DNA of 64,000 nucleotides from Epithemia pelagica (taxonomy: Eukaryota > Bacillariophyta > Bacillariophyceae > Surirellales > Surirellaceae): assembly GCA_946965045.2 (NCBI GenBank), contig OX337228.1, positions 6,386,001 to 6,450,000 of the forward strand. The letters run 5' to 3'. The first letter of the stretch is position 1, and each line of letters starts with the position of its first letter. Positions 29,519 through 40,081 of this stretch are shown in pieces. The position numbers and the translations under genes are program-made. Below the pieces are notes generated by a model. The model worked only from the letters and a program-made list of their open reading frames with translations, was not told the DNA's origin and did not search any database.

Positions 29519-31131
29519 TCAACTGGTTTCAGTCGCTTGTTTCCCCGATGACATGACCCAATCCGGCATGCGATTCAGTTTCCAATGACTCAGATCGACC
29601 TTGTTCCGTTCGGCCAGGGCAAGCACTTTCAAAAACAGCAGTGTTGCCGGTTCGACATTGGAACCAACTTCTTCGCAGATAATGTTCAAAACAATCTCAT
29701 AGGCGCGCTGTGACGGTGGATCATCGATATCGTACAGCATTTTCAAACGACCACCTTTCGACCTTCGAACCTCGAACCTCGGTGGCATTCATTAACAAGG
29801 GAGTGGTAAGACTGCCCATTTTTACCAAGAGATCCCATGCTTTCTTGGACCAGTATAGTTCCTCTGGGGGCGTTTCTCCTTTTTGCTTAGCTTCTTGCCA
29901 ATAAGCCCATAGGCCTGGTTTGTAGTCAGCTCCTTTTACTTGTACATCACCACCCCCCAATCAGGGTTCGCAGCTCCAAATGCGCCAGCCATGTCGTAAA
30001 GTGTTGTCCCACTTGCGGAGGAGAAATGAGGGTGAGCAGCGTCGAAATCATGGAGAAGGTATGTTGCGAGGTGCTGGTTAATGACTCCGACTTGGACATG
30101 GACGAATCCAGCAAGGCCATGACAAATTCCACGTCACTGACAGAGTTTCGATCGGATTTGGGTGTGTCATAGTAATGGCGGAGCAGTTGTTTGCACTGTT
30201 CAAGGTACCACCCAGACAGAGGAACTGGAGGACTTTTTCGGTTTGCGAGGCATCCAAAATGGTAAAGGTGGGATCTTGTTTGAGTGCAATGTCCAAGAGC
30301 TCGATAAAGCGTTCCGAAACCTCTCGACAATATTCTGGGCAAGGTGAATCCAATTCCTGCCGGAGTCGATTACGACGATGTGGTTGTTGAGCTTGGAGCA
30401 AACGGGCAACCGAAAAGAGCATGGGTCGCAAGACGTTGAGAGTGGTGGATTGTTCCACTTTTGTATACTCGTGAATCGCCGTATCCGATTTGGAGTTTTC
30501 CTGATTGTCGTCTGGTTTCGATTCAGAGTCTGATTCATTCTCTTTGTGCACGACCGGTCAAAAAGTTGACAATGCCCTTGACGGTGGTTTGCCAAAAACT
30601 GTTTGGTTTGCCCTGATCCTTGTCTTGTTCCGCATGAAGTTGCTCCAGGGATTGTGCCACCAGAGTGTTTTCCATGACTGCCCTGCGATCGTGATGGATG
30701 CGGTGCAACCCTCGAAGAGCCGCCAGTGCTAAATCCAAGAGTTGCATTTGAGTTCGTCTCTGTTTTCGGTAGATGGTTCGTCGTCAAGGGAAAGCTTTGG
30801 TTTGGACGACACAGTCCCATCTCGCACAAAGGACTCGAATCATATGGTCCTCTCGACTGTGCACCGCGGCACTCTTTTCAAGGGCAACTTGCGCCTTGCA
30901 AATCGCTTCGTCGAATGATTTGGAGGCACCATCAAAGTCACCTTGCTTCAGAAGCGCCCGAACATGTCGTGTCAAGAGTTTCACTTCGAGCGGTGGCCCC
31001 CCATCTCTAGAGAAATGCTCTCTGTTTTTGGAAATGTGCTTTAGGCCATCATTGGTGGTCCTTGTTGGTGGTCCTTGTTGGTGGTCCTTGTTGGTGGTCC
31101 TTGTTGGTGTGTCGGTTGTCGGTGTTATCAC
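29519..31131 (-). pseudogene. multiply frameshifted remnant of an unknown protein-coding gene
   Basis: Consecutive minus-strand segments in changing frames read as one protein: LLTRHVRALLKQGDFDGASK (about 30950), LDLALAALRGLHRIHHDRRA (about 30720), RFIELLDIALKQDPTFTILD (about 30290), LSGWYLEQCKQLLRHYYDTP (about 30200), PGLWAYWQEAKQKGETPPEE (about 29900), YEIVLNIICEEVGSNVEPAT (about 29670), ending at 29519. Overlapping frames at about 30770, 30745, 30545, 30230, 29955 and 29780 indicate several small insertions or deletions. Short introns could explain one or two, not all. The repeating helical pattern suggests a TPR/PPR-like organellar protein, but I do not recognise it. Amino-acid usage stays protein-like between breaks, so the decay is recent. 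Confidence 0.6.
31054..31105. repeat. 13-bp tandem repeat, four exact copies
   Basis: GGTGGTCCTTGTT occurs four times in a row and then breaks off into GGTGTGTCGG. It lies at the 5' side of the broken minus-strand gene. Confidence 0.9.
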
Positions 31132-31132
31132 A

Positions 31133-31720
31133 AAACCCTGGTGGCATGAGGACTTGTCCTTGTGTTACCAGGTATCTGGCACGGAGACTTTGGTCTCTGT
31201 GCCAGATAGAGATTAGGGCTACCTCTTGATAAGCCTACTCACCCTGGGCACTGGTGTTCAGATGGTGGGGAGTCAGAGGCTCCTCTGATTGCCTCAGGAG
31301 TTACATACAATACGGCGTGGGGTGTGCCATATAGTTGCCAGACAGGCGTCCATTGACGTCCTGTCGCCTCCACCGTTCAAATTGTATGTACTCCTAGAGA
31401 TTAGGGCTACCTCTTGATTAGCCTACTCACCCTGGGCACTCGTGTCCAGATGGTGGGGAGTTTGGGGGCTCCTCTGATTAGCCTCAGGAGTACATACAAT
31501 ACGGTCGCCTCGTCCTCCGTTCAAATTGTATGTACTCCAAGAGATTAGGGCTACCTCTTGATTAGCCTACTCACCCTGGGCACTCGTGTCCAGATGGTGG
31601 GGACGACTTACGAGTTTGGGGTTTCCTCTGATAAGCCTCTGGGGTGTGCCATATTGCCTGACAGGCGTCCATTGACGTCCTGTCGCCTCACCCGTTCAAT
31701 GTACAGCCGCGTTGACGTCG
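31133..31720. repeat. three tandem 144-188-bp units with nested hairpins
   Basis: Copies begin GAGATTAGGGCTACCTCTTG at 31209, 31397 and 31541 and share CCTACTCACCCTGGGCACT and CAGATGGTGGGGA. Hairpins: CCTGGT/ACCAGG (31136-31171), TATCTGGCAC.GAGAC / GTCTC.GTGCCAGATA (31172-31207), and GGAGT(T)ACATACAAT / ATTGTATGTACTCC bracketing 31298-31394 in copy 1 and 31487-31538 in copy 2. In copy 1 a further hairpin, GACAGGCGTC/GACGTCCTGTC, is nested inside; copy 3 keeps it as well. Nothing here is coding. Confidence 0.8.
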
Positions 31721-31820
31721 CGAGCGGGCTTTCCACCAAGAGCTGTACGCAATAGACTATATGTCTAGATTCTAGACCCAGTTCCAAGTTGTCGTGGTCT
31801 GGAATCTGGAGATGAACAAA

Positions 31821-32461
31821 TCAGGGCTTGGGGTCCAACCACAACAAACAATTCTTCTTCTTGTAACCAGTTGGAGGCGGCGAACCAGCCGCCAAGGAAG
31901 AAGAAGACGACAATGGCGGCGTTTGAAGCATGCGAGTATTGATCTCTTGAATCATTGGTTGGAGATCGGGATCTGGTCGAAAGGCGCCTTCGCCTTCCAT
32001 CAGGGCCAAATCGGCCTTGTGTCGACCATGCTCTTGAGGTTGATTGTGAAGGCCCTTGGTATACTGCTTGTAGGCGACAAAGAGTTTGGTTTGTTCGCCA
32101 TGGCCATAGGGCAAGGTGGCTTTGTCGAAATTCACCAGCCACTGACTGTTGGATCGCATGTGAATCAAGGAGGGATGATGAACCACCAAGCGCGGCAGAG
32201 GGGGTTTGCTGTTTGTAGCGTTGTTGGTTGTAGTGTTGGATATCATCGCCGTGGTGCTCGCATAGTGTCCTCATGGGCAATGCATTGATTGGTTCCAAAC
32301 AAGTCTTTCCAATAAGAACTCGTGAGCAGCACTTGAGTAAAATTGTGATCCATGGCATACATGAGAAAGGCGGTAAAGGCCATGACCTCGTTGCAAAATC
32401 CCGAATAAAATCGCGTCGGCGCATACGCCAAGACGGGTTGCGTGGGATCCAATTGTGTCAA
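31821..32461 (-). pseudogene. broken glycosyltransferase-like gene of a diatom-expanded family
   Basis: The 5' segment (32461-32243) reads PVLAYAPTRFYSGFCNEVMA then FTQVLLTSSYWKDLFGTN. After a frame change the segment to 31821 reads PRLVVHHPSLIH, LVNFDKATLPYGHGEQTKLF, YKQYTKGLHNQPQ and GAFRPDPDLQPMIQE. From memory these blocks resemble a large diatom family of O-fucosyltransferase-like proteins (PTRxxSGxCNxVM, WKDxFGTN, LPRLVxxDPxxH, GALxPxPxLQ). A frameshift separates the two parts, and the region normally lying between them is short and Gln/Ser-rich. A small intron cannot be excluded. The remnant adds to the run of damaged genes from 28.9 kb. Confidence 0.6.
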
Positions 32462-32566
32462 AAGGTCAAATTGCGTTTGGTACGACAGAGTATCAGTATT
32501 CTTCTCTTCGATAGTAATACTATCCGCCGCAGTATCTATTACTACATCTTGTAATATTGGTTGCAG

Positions 32567-35500
32567 TTATAGCGTCGCTCCGGCTTTCAAGGCAGCAAGA
32601 TCTCTCTGCAAACGCGCATTCTTCTGCTTCAGATCGTTTACTTCATCCGAGAGCCTTTTCGCTTGTTCCTCAGCGAGCTTGGCTTGTTCTTGAGCTCTTT
32701 GTAAACCAGATGTTCTTTCGAATCGAGATTCAGCATCCTTCAGAAGACGACGGGTCTTATCTGATGTGAGAGTCTCTGCAACTGCCTTTCTAACAATGTC
32801 GTCGTTCGCAGATATCAACTTGCAAAGAGACGGGAACACCGACGGTACAAGTATTTCCGTTCCTTTAATCTCTCGGATACATTGGCATATTGCCAGTGTT
32901 GCATCAATATTGTATGAATCTCCGTTCTCTTCAGAAGAAAAAGTAGAACGCACTGCTTTTTCCACGGTTTTTTGGCACATGGTCCTTAGATATGGGTTGT
33001 CAGCCTGCAACTTGCACGCTCCAGCGCAGAGTTTGGCAAACAGTTGGATGACTTCATCGCGGTGTCTCTTTGAATGTGATATGACATCGGAATCCGAGTG
33101 AAAAACGCTGTATCTTTCATGCAGTTCTGCGACATTAAGACAATTGTTAGTACCAGTAACCATGGCATCACAAAGAACGGCCGAGAAGCTGGGAGGTGTC
33201 TTGGGCACGATGATTGTTACAAGCTCTGTCACCTCAGGTACCCGCGATATCTTTAGCATACCCTTTCCCATTGGAACTTGTGTGATCATGATTGAGAAAG
33301 CAGCAATTAATGATTCCCATGCTCTCGCAATAAGGTGAGAGGAGTTGCCGCCTGCTTTTTCTTCAATAACAGAACAAGCCTCTAAACCACTCGTGATAAC
33401 CGGGATCATTCTCTTGTAGTCAATTTTGTATCGATTTTCTTGACGTATAGCCAGCATTCCATCTTTCGCTTCCCGCTGGAATACCTGGAGAACTTCGTTC
33501 AACACGTAAGCTTGACATTCAACGGGTTGGGTCGATTCTTGGACCGCTTCCACTATTGCTTTCACTGCTTCAAGTCCAACACTTTCGCTCTTTGCTATTT
33601 CGGTCTGTTTTGCTGTGTCAGTCTGTTCTGTTTGTAATCCCTCTGCTTTCTTCATGAAAAAGAAAACATCACCAAGCTGAACCAAATGTCGAAGCGCATA
33701 GCAGGATCCTGCCTTGCCCATGGAGTTCAAAAGCTGAATGGAAGTCCTCTGTGCTTGATTCAGAAAACGAGCTGAATCTGGTGTTACCACGTTCACAACA
33801 TCAACAATCATCTTGGCGAAGCGTTCATCTAGATTCGTATCATGCTCTTTGGTGTCTTGTTCTTTCTCATCTTCAATGCTGTTGATTGCTGCCATGACAC
33901 TTTTCGGTCGCAACTCCAAGTCTTTACTACAATCATACAAAGTCGTTAAACCTGTGGCGAACTTGAGCAACACCTGGAGTTGTGCATCATCAATATCAGC
34001 TTTTGGCAGATTACAAACAACCCCTACATAGGATTCCAAACTCTCGAACGCCTCGAGAAAGAAGTTTTTCCTCGCAGTTTCACACACAAGGGAATGCGAC
34101 CTTGTGGTCTTTCCATGAGTTGGTGCCTTCGTTTCTCTCACCGTTCGAAGTGCTCCATCAACCACTTCCATATTTGTACCAACGTTGGCAGGAGCAACTG
34201 ATTGTAAGCCGCCTTCACTAGACAATTGACAGCACAATGCGATCAATTCGACTCCAACCGACCGTATAGGCAATGTCTCTCTACTTCCCCCCTCTTGAGT
34301 TGCACCCTCGTAGGCATAATCTAGTATTTGAACCCAAGCATCTTGGAACCATGGCACGTCGTCATTCTTGGCTTTTTCTGGCTGAGCAGCCACAATATCT
34401 GTGGTATCCAAGAGCTTTGGGAAAAAAGCACGAAGCACTCGAATCAATCCACGCAAAACGACAACTTGAGTGGCGATCCATTGTTTGCTTTCAGAATCTC
34501 GCGAGTGATGGAGGGACAGCTTATACCTTGATTTCCTTTTCTCCGGAACTGGAAGGTTTTCAGTTACGTCGGTATCAGCCTCTCCTCGAGCCTTACTGGA
34601 AACGAGATTGTAGACTTTGAATATAGTATTTTGGACACAAGATTCCCAACTGTCGGCGGAAAACCCAGATCCTCGGCCAACGATACAGGAGAAGAGTGTG
34701 TTAACGGATGCGTTCCGAACCTCCGGTCTGCTGTCTGAAGAGAGAAGCACAAGCTTCGAAAGGGCACGGTCAATCGAATCAGTCCCTTTATCTTGGTCTG
34801 CAATCGTCCAGAGCATCCCAATTGCCGTCAGCGAGGTGTTAACATCTTGTCTCGAGCTCCCGAAAGCCGCACAACAGTCCAGAAGTGCTATCTGAGCCGC
34901 ATTTTCTTCTTTTAGTTCGTCCATGAAATCATTAACGATGAATTTTAAGCAGCGGAATGCTTCCAGGCAGCATTTGGACCAACCTGAGTCAGACCTGTCG
35001 TACTCTGAAGATTTGTTTCCGGATAGAGTTGACAGAGAACCAATGACCATTGACCAGATATCACTAGAAAGGTTGTGATCCGCTGACTCCAAAACAGAAT
35101 AGAGAGTCTCCAAAGCCGATTCCGCAACGGGAGGATGTGGAGCGAAGCGAAGGGACTCACACAACGGTCCCAAAACTTCCGTTTGTGGTAACACTGCATT
35201 ATTGCTTCCAGTACTGGCATGTCGGTCTTTGACAATTGACTCTACGGCCAAAAACTGACTTTGCATTGGATTTTCGAAGACAATCCGACCCGGACCTATA
35301 CATGGGGCCGGTGATCCATCACCGCTTGATATATGTGTCATTGTTAGAACCGCAATGGTATCCATCAAGAACGGTCTGGCTGGGGCGGAAGAAGCAGCGA
35401 GGCTTGATAATGATCCCGATATCTTTTCGCCACATTCATGGTATCTGAAAGTATTTGCCATGGCGATGTCAGCAAGTAGGGCGAGGGCAAATGGAACCCG

Positions 35501-38422
35501 TCCAATGGAGTCTAGTCGTATAGTACACTTTGATTTTGCTACACGCTCCGTAAAGTCTCGTCGATACTCCTCATAGAATCTGCTTTTGGGCCGACCTGGG
35601 TGAGTCGACGTAGAAGCTCTCTCATCTGTGGAAGTAGATTGGCTTCCATAGATGGCACGTACACCGATATTGATAATCTGACGACTGATCGATTCAGAGG
35701 ATTTTTCCGACTGAGACGAATCCGAAAATCGCCCCTGAGACCCTTTATTGGTGTCCAGAAGAAAGTCCGTGTCTTCCAAACAAGTTCGAATAACTTGACA
35801 AAGTGCATCGACCATGTGAATGAGAGAGTCATTGGAGAAACATGTACTGAATTTAGCAATTCGTCCGAACAAGGTTGAGATTGTCAATGCTGAATGGTAG
35901 GCTTCCTCGGTGAGCAAGGGAGATGCAATAGACATTGTAGAGAGCTCCTCCAGCGTAAGCAAAACAATTTCCCAATCTGTAGCGATGTATGGATAGTAAT
36001 TGTGCATGATTCCAATCAGGCATAGAAGAGAGTCAACGTGATGATCCTCTAGCAGTGAGGATGTATCATGTTTGCCCCAAGCGGGCAAAGAAAGCTTGCA
36101 TAAGGAAGTTAAAAGGGCCTTCTGCATATCAACAGAGGGAAAGCACAACCGTGCTAATCTGTCATAACCTCCCAACGCTAGACGCACAACCCCATCAGAG
36201 CCAGGGAAGCGTTTGAGATAATGTTGCAGCACAGACAAGGCGGGTCCAAATATTTCGACGCCTGACTCTCCTTTAGACGGCAGATGACCCACTGACTCCA
36301 TAACCTGTAATATAATTGATAGGGCCAACCACAGAGCTTCACCGAGTAAGGAAGCATGATCCACCAAAGTGTCCCAGTCATCATCAACATCATGCTCCAA
36401 CCGCCGTAGAAAAGACGACGTCGCCTGATTCGTTAGTTGGTCTTGACCCAACTCTCCTCCTCTACTTTGAATGAATTCTACCAGTTGCATCATATTCCCT
36501 TCACAGCTTGCCGCTAAAGTTGCTAGGTCACTCAAGGTTTCCGTCAACAGACCGACAGTGGAACGATCTTGTACCAACGACACAGCTGCATCCTCTGTTT
36601 TCATGACACGATACAAGACATCCAACGCCAAACACGCTTTCCCCAAAATTGCCCCTGAAACCAAAGGTTTGATATGGACTTGCTGTTGTTGCTGTGGAAG
36701 ATTTTGTTGAGGGGGTGGTTGAGGGGGCTGTGTCATTGCGGATCGCGAGGTAGGAATTGTGGCACTGTCGCCAATAGTTGAAGCCACAACTTGTGTATAA
36801 ACAAAGCCGTCTTCAAAATCCGGATGGCTCCGAAAGCTGTCCGTTGCGGTTGTGACAAATTGTAATATGAGCTGAATAAGTTGGAACGACTGTCTAGGAT
36901 ACAGAGGACTCAGTTTCATAAGAACCAATGCCACCCATTGCTGCAAAATAGCTTGTGATACCTCGACCGATGACGTAGTTCGCACGTGTTGGACAAGCGC
37001 GGATGTCATTTGAAGAGTTTCGAGGGCAACACTCTCTGACAGTTGGTGCTCTGTATTTTGATATACTTTGGTAAGCATATTCAAGGCCAAACGCGGCGAC
37101 GGAGGAACTGGAGTGGGGCTTGACGTGGATTTTTTGGTCAAACTGGTCGATGAGGCCGAGATTGCCGCCGACGTGGTTCTACACAAGACAAAGGCGCCTC
37201 GTAAGGTGGAGGATACCGACGGAGGAGGCGAGGATGACGAGTATATTGCTGATTGACCGATAATCAATAAATCTTGCCATGTGGCTTCTTGTAAGGAGAT
37301 CAAATCAGACATGCTGTCGCTATGATTTCGGCGATTATCGCCTTGAGAAGAAGAGAATTGTTTCGGATCAGGTAGCGGCTCATACAAAAGACTTAAAATT
37401 TGGGACAGCGTAGAATGTGCCGCTTGTTGAATGACAGAAGAAACAGGTCCTCCCGAGCTCCCCGCAGCGGAGGCTTTCTTTTTGCTCATCCCACCCGATG
37501 TATGGTTCATGGAAGGTGATAGGCACAAACAAATGACACCAAAGGCATGTTTCCACAAAATTGTGTCCCTGACGAGATGTTCTGGATAATTGCGATGCAT
37601 ACTCTGCATAAGCTCCAAAAGAGACGACAGGATATCGAGTGCGAGCTTTTCCATTTGCTTGACCGATGCCAAACTGGACGAATGCCCTGTCCTGCCTGTT
37701 GAGCTACTTACAACATGTGAACCAGAGGCAGGTGCCGATGTTGTAGCTGGGGTTGCGATAGACGACGAAGTCTTGTTAGGACTCGATCCAGAAGTGGATG
37801 AGGTCGACGACCAAAAGAACCAGCTGCTAGTGGATGAAGAATTTGAAGTGGATGGGGCAGTTGTTTGGTTAAGTCCTTCCGTAAGATCTTGCGACAGTTC
37901 CGCCGAATGGGATGGGGCTATTTCCTTGCTATCCAACGATCCAGTAACCGAAATATCAGGAGTTGTCGAAGAAGCATTTCTCTTGTTGTTGTAATGTTTT
38001 TGATAGTATGCCGCAACTACTTGAGCTTGTATCATCCATACTCGAACCAAATGAATGGCATCCGATGGAACAACGGCATCGGCTTCGATCAGGAGCCGCA
38101 TGGCTCGAAAGGAAATCTCCAACAATTTCGGACTGGCATTGGGGTAATTGGCGGCCAACAAGAAGGGATGTAATAATTCAAACGACTGAAAGAGCTTTGT
38201 AGTTGGTGCCGCTCGAGATTCCTTGGATGATCCTCGAGTTTGGCTATGAGCAGCATTAGCTTGACGTACGGCGGTGGCATAGGCATTTTGATATTGTCTC
38301 AAGGTGCGAGTGGCTCGTTCCGAAGCTTCTTCGACTCCAGGATGGCGTTTACGGGCTTCGGCCGCCAAATCACGCAAGGATTCTTCGAGTTGCTGGACAA
38401 AATTCATTCTCCGTTCGTTCAC
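32567..38422 (-). CDS. MON2: MON2 homologue (large Arf-GEF-related HEAT-repeat protein)
   Basis: An uninterrupted 1951-aa protein. The N-terminus (FVQQLEESLRDLAAEARKRHPGVEEASERA, then LLHPFLLAANYPNASPKLLEIS) matches the DCB-type start of MON2, which resembles BIG/GBF Arf-GEFs but lacks the catalytic Sec7 domain; none is seen here either. The HUS-type block with IQQAAHSTLSQILSLLYEPL is near 345. Long stretches of HEAT-like helices run to the end (e.g. SVALVQDRSTVGLLTETL, ILQVMESVGHLPSK, LCESLRFAPHPPVAESAL), closing with a coiled coil (LAEEQAKRLSDEVNDLKQKN). MON2 with DOP1 works at the trans-Golgi and endosomes. Length is above human MON2 (about 1717 aa) because of Ser/Thr/Gln-rich inserts (about 200-260 and 560-600). 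It lies next to an ArfGAP gene on the same strand. Confidence 0.8.
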   Translation of the reverse strand: MNERRMNFVQQLEESLRDLAAEARKRHPGVEEASERATRTLRQYQNAYATAVRQANAAHSQTRGSSKESRAAPTTKLFQSFELLHPFLLAANYPNASPKLLEISFRAMRLLIEADAVVPSDAIHLVRVWMIQAQVVAAYYQKHYNNKRNASSTTPDISVTGSLDSKEIAPSHSAELSQDLTEGLNQTTAPSTSNSSSTSSWFFWSSTSSTSGSSPNKTSSSIATPATTSAPASGSHVVSSSTGRTGHSSSLASVKQMEKLALDILSSLLELMQSMHRNYPEHLVRDTILWKHAFGVICLCLSPSMNHTSGGMSKKKASAAGSSGGPVSSVIQQAAHSTLSQILSLLYEPLPDPKQFSSSQGDNRRNHSDSMSDLISLQEATWQDLLIIGQSAIYSSSSPPPSVSSTLRGAFVLCRTTSAAISASSTSLTKKSTSSPTPVPPSPRLALNMLTKVYQNTEHQLSESVALETLQMTSALVQHVRTTSSVEVSQAILQQWVALVLMKLSPLYPRQSFQLIQLILQFVTTATDSFRSHPDFEDGFVYTQVVASTIGDSATIPTSRSAMTQPPQPPPQQNLPQQQQQVHIKPLVSGAILGKACLALDVLYRVMKTEDAAVSLVQDRSTVGLLTETLSDLATLAASCEGNMMQLVEFIQSRGGELGQDQLTNQATSSFLRRLEHDVDDDWDTLVDHASLLGEALWLALSIILQVMESVGHLPSKGESGVEIFGPALSVLQHYLKRFPGSDGVVRLALGGYDRLARLCFPSVDMQKALLTSLCKLSLPAWGKHDTSSLLEDHHVDSLLCLIGIMHNYYPYIATDWEIVLLTLEELSTMSIASPLLTEEAYHSALTISTLFGRIAKFSTCFSNDSLIHMVDALCQVIRTCLEDTDFLLDTNKGSQGRFSDSSQSEKSSESISRQIINIGVRAIYGSQSTSTDERASTSTHPGRPKSRFYEEYRRDFTERVAKSKCTIRLDSIGRVPFALALLADIAMANTFRYHECGEKISGSLSSLAASSAPARPFLMDTIAVLTMTHISSGDGSPAPCIGPGRIVFENPMQSQFLAVESIVKDRHASTGSNNAVLPQTEVLGPLCESLRFAPHPPVAESALETLYSVLESADHNLSSDIWSMVIGSLSTLSGNKSSEYDRSDSGWSKCCLEAFRCLKFIVNDFMDELKEENAAQIALLDCCAAFGSSRQDVNTSLTAIGMLWTIADQDKGTDSIDRALSKLVLLSSDSRPEVRNASVNTLFSCIVGRGSGFSADSWESCVQNTIFKVYNLVSSKARGEADTDVTENLPVPEKRKSRYKLSLHHSRDSESKQWIATQVVVLRGLIRVLRAFFPKLLDTTDIVAAQPEKAKNDDVPWFQDAWVQILDYAYEGATQEGGSRETLPIRSVGVELIALCCQLSSEGGLQSVAPANVGTNMEVVDGALRTVRETKAPTHGKTTRSHSLVCETARKNFFLEAFESLESYVGVVCNLPKADIDDAQLQVLLKFATGLTTLYDCSKDLELRPKSVMAAINSIEDEKEQDTKEHDTNLDERFAKMIVDVVNVVTPDSARFLNQAQRTSIQLLNSMGKAGSCYALRHLVQLGDVFFFMKKAEGLQTEQTDTAKQTEIAKSESVGLEAVKAIVEAVQESTQPVECQAYVLNEVLQVFQREAKDGMLAIRQENRYKIDYKRMIPVITSGLEACSVIEEKAGGNSSHLIARAWESLIAAFSIMITQVPMGKGMLKISRVPEVTELVTIIVPKTPPSFSAVLCDAMVTGTNNCLNVAELHERYSVFHSDSDVISHSKRHRDEVIQLFAKLCAGACKLQADNPYLRTMCQKTVEKAVRSTFSSEENGDSYNIDATLAICQCIREIKGTEILVPSVFPSLCKLISANDDIVRKAVAETLTSDKTRRLLKDAESRFERTSGLQRAQEQAKLAEEQAKRLSDEVNDLKQKNARLQRDLAALKAGATL

Positions 38423-38818
38423 AGATGGCTTGCAGCTCTTGCTCTATGAAATAGCAACAAGTCGAGATTCCGACAGATCGCGATGGTATGATCTGTACAG
38501 ATGATATCGTCCTTGCTATCTTTGCTGTGTCGTGGAGGCAGAAGTGTCATTTGATTTTTGCAACTTCTAGAGAATTAAGGTAGCAAGTAGGAGTAGTCGC
38601 AGTTACTCCTGCTATGTGTCATTATCCAGGCCATTGACAACAACATGTTGACTTCACTCCTACTCCTAGGAGTAGAACTCATCGTGTTGATGCACCCTTG
38701 GGAGAAACACAAGTACGAGTGTAAGGAATGAAAGATTACTAGCATAGCCGTCTTCTTCTTTAAAGTACAGGCACCATCGTGCCATCCAAAACTTGTGTGC
38801 AGCACCCATAGGGATAGT
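38423..38818. other. intergenic region with CTCCTAGGAG palindromes
   Basis: 396 bases between the MON2 start and the ArfGAP stop. It contains ACTCCTACTCCTAGGAGTAG (38656-38675), GGAGTAGTCGCAGTTACTCC (38589-38608) and similar short palindromes. The same CTCCTAGGAGT core recurs at 41671-41680. No gene is seen. Confidence 0.5.
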
Positions 38819-39526
38819 TTAATGCGCTGCGACAGCTGCCTGTCGTGCGGGTTTCTTATCTTCTTCAGCCGAGTCATCCAATACGACATTACTAGTCGAT
38901 CTCGCTGATTGTGACGGTTGGTACTTTTCAGTGCAAGGTTTTGGACCGGATTGCTCCGTGGTAGCAGTTCGCGTGCCCCGATTGGCTCGTTCTCGTACCG
39001 CTTCTCGTCCTGGATAGACTCCTGCATCCACTAAATCATGTACATGTTGCCGTAAATTGGTCCGATAAAACAAGGAAGCCTTGGTACGGTATCTCTTTTC
39101 CACCAAGGAACTCGTGCCCATTCCATGTCGATCGTAAAAGGATTTCAATTGCTCATTTCCACCTTCAAGCATGGCCAATAGCTGATGATGCGTCCAGTGA
39201 TCCATGTCGATGGACCGTACTGTAGATACAGCCACTCCATATGAACGATGCCGTCCACTGCACTTGAGACACAGGAGGCACCCATAAGTCACCGAGGCCC
39301 AGTCTGGATTCGCAGCCCCACAATCGACACAGTGATTGTTTCCAGGTAAACTCCGTACCATTCGTCGACAGGCTGCGGGAAAGTAGCAATGCTTGGTGGT
39401 TCTGGACAAGTGACACGTTCGGTGGTCGGACGCTTCTTGGGGCAATCGCTGTTCCTGGGGTGGGCCATCGCGAATCATTTCCAATTCTTCCGACACCTGT
39501 TTCCAAAGAAGTGCTTGTTTCCTCAT
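38819..39526 (-). CDS. ArfGAP-domain protein
   Basis: Stimulates GTP hydrolysis by Arf GTPases. The 235-aa protein has an ArfGAP zinc finger with C66xxC69-x16-C86xxC89 and the catalytic arginine R94 in SGRHRSYGVAVSTVRSI; DHWTHHQLLAMLEGGN follows, as in the family. The N-terminal 50 residues are charged. The C-terminus is short and low complexity, with no ALPS, PH or ankyrin region, so it is a minimal ArfGAP (SMAP/ArfGAP1-like catalytic part). The start at 39526 is the first ATG. It lies beside MON2, on the same strand with about 400 bases between. Confidence 0.9.
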   Translation of the reverse strand: MRKQALLWKQVSEELEMIRDGPPQEQRLPQEASDHRTCHLSRTTKHCYFPAACRRMVRSLPGNNHCVDCGAANPDWASVTYGCLLCLKCSGRHRSYGVAVSTVRSIDMDHWTHHQLLAMLEGGNEQLKSFYDRHGMGTSSLVEKRYRTKASLFYRTNLRQHVHDLVDAGVYPGREAVRERANRGTRTATTEQSGPKPCTEKYQPSQSARSTSNVVLDDSAEEDKKPARQAAVAAH

Positions 39527-40081
39527 GATGGATTTTAGATCGTCTTTACTGCTACGGCCTTTTTATGAGATGATGGATGCAACCACGAACCGGAAGCACT
39601 ACTTTTGTTCAGGGAAAGGATTGAGATGAGTTGTTGGTTGGTGCCGATTTGGTTTTCTTGCGGTTCTGTTTTTTTGGGGAGTGAATTTGATGCGGAACAC
39701 TGAAACGTGAAAATGAGAGGCGACCAGCGACGCGCACAGCTGCATGTGCAAAGCGCGCCCAACGGTTCGGGAAGTGAGCTTGCCGAAATTTTGTTCCCGA
39801 TGGCGAAGAATACTTAGAGAGAAAAGTTCTAGCTAAGTCTTTTCGCGCACAAAAGATCTGTTAGAACAGTTAGAGATTGCTATGTAGCCCAAATCTAAAA
39901 TTTTTCAGCAGCTTGCCCAGCGACTGAGGTACGTCCGTCCGTCCGTCTCTGTTCCCGGTCGCGCTCCGAAACAAGAGTTGCGATCGCCGCATCTTCTTGG
40001 GACGCGACTGATCTGCCGGATGCAAGAACGAGATTTGTCATTGCCCCTCATTCATGTCTCTTGCTTTCTCTGTTCTGCACC
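39527..40081. promoter_or_regulatory. divergent promoter region, ArfGAP / CDK-like kinase
   Basis: 555 bases between two divergent starts. It contains GTCCGTCCGTCCGTC (39932-39946). No coding potential is evident. Both promoters should be here. Confidence 0.45.

Noticed and set aside
31140-31720. CRISPR-like array
   Set aside because: Units are 144-188 bp with only three copies, internal palindromes and no regular short spacers; the context is a eukaryotic nuclear genome.
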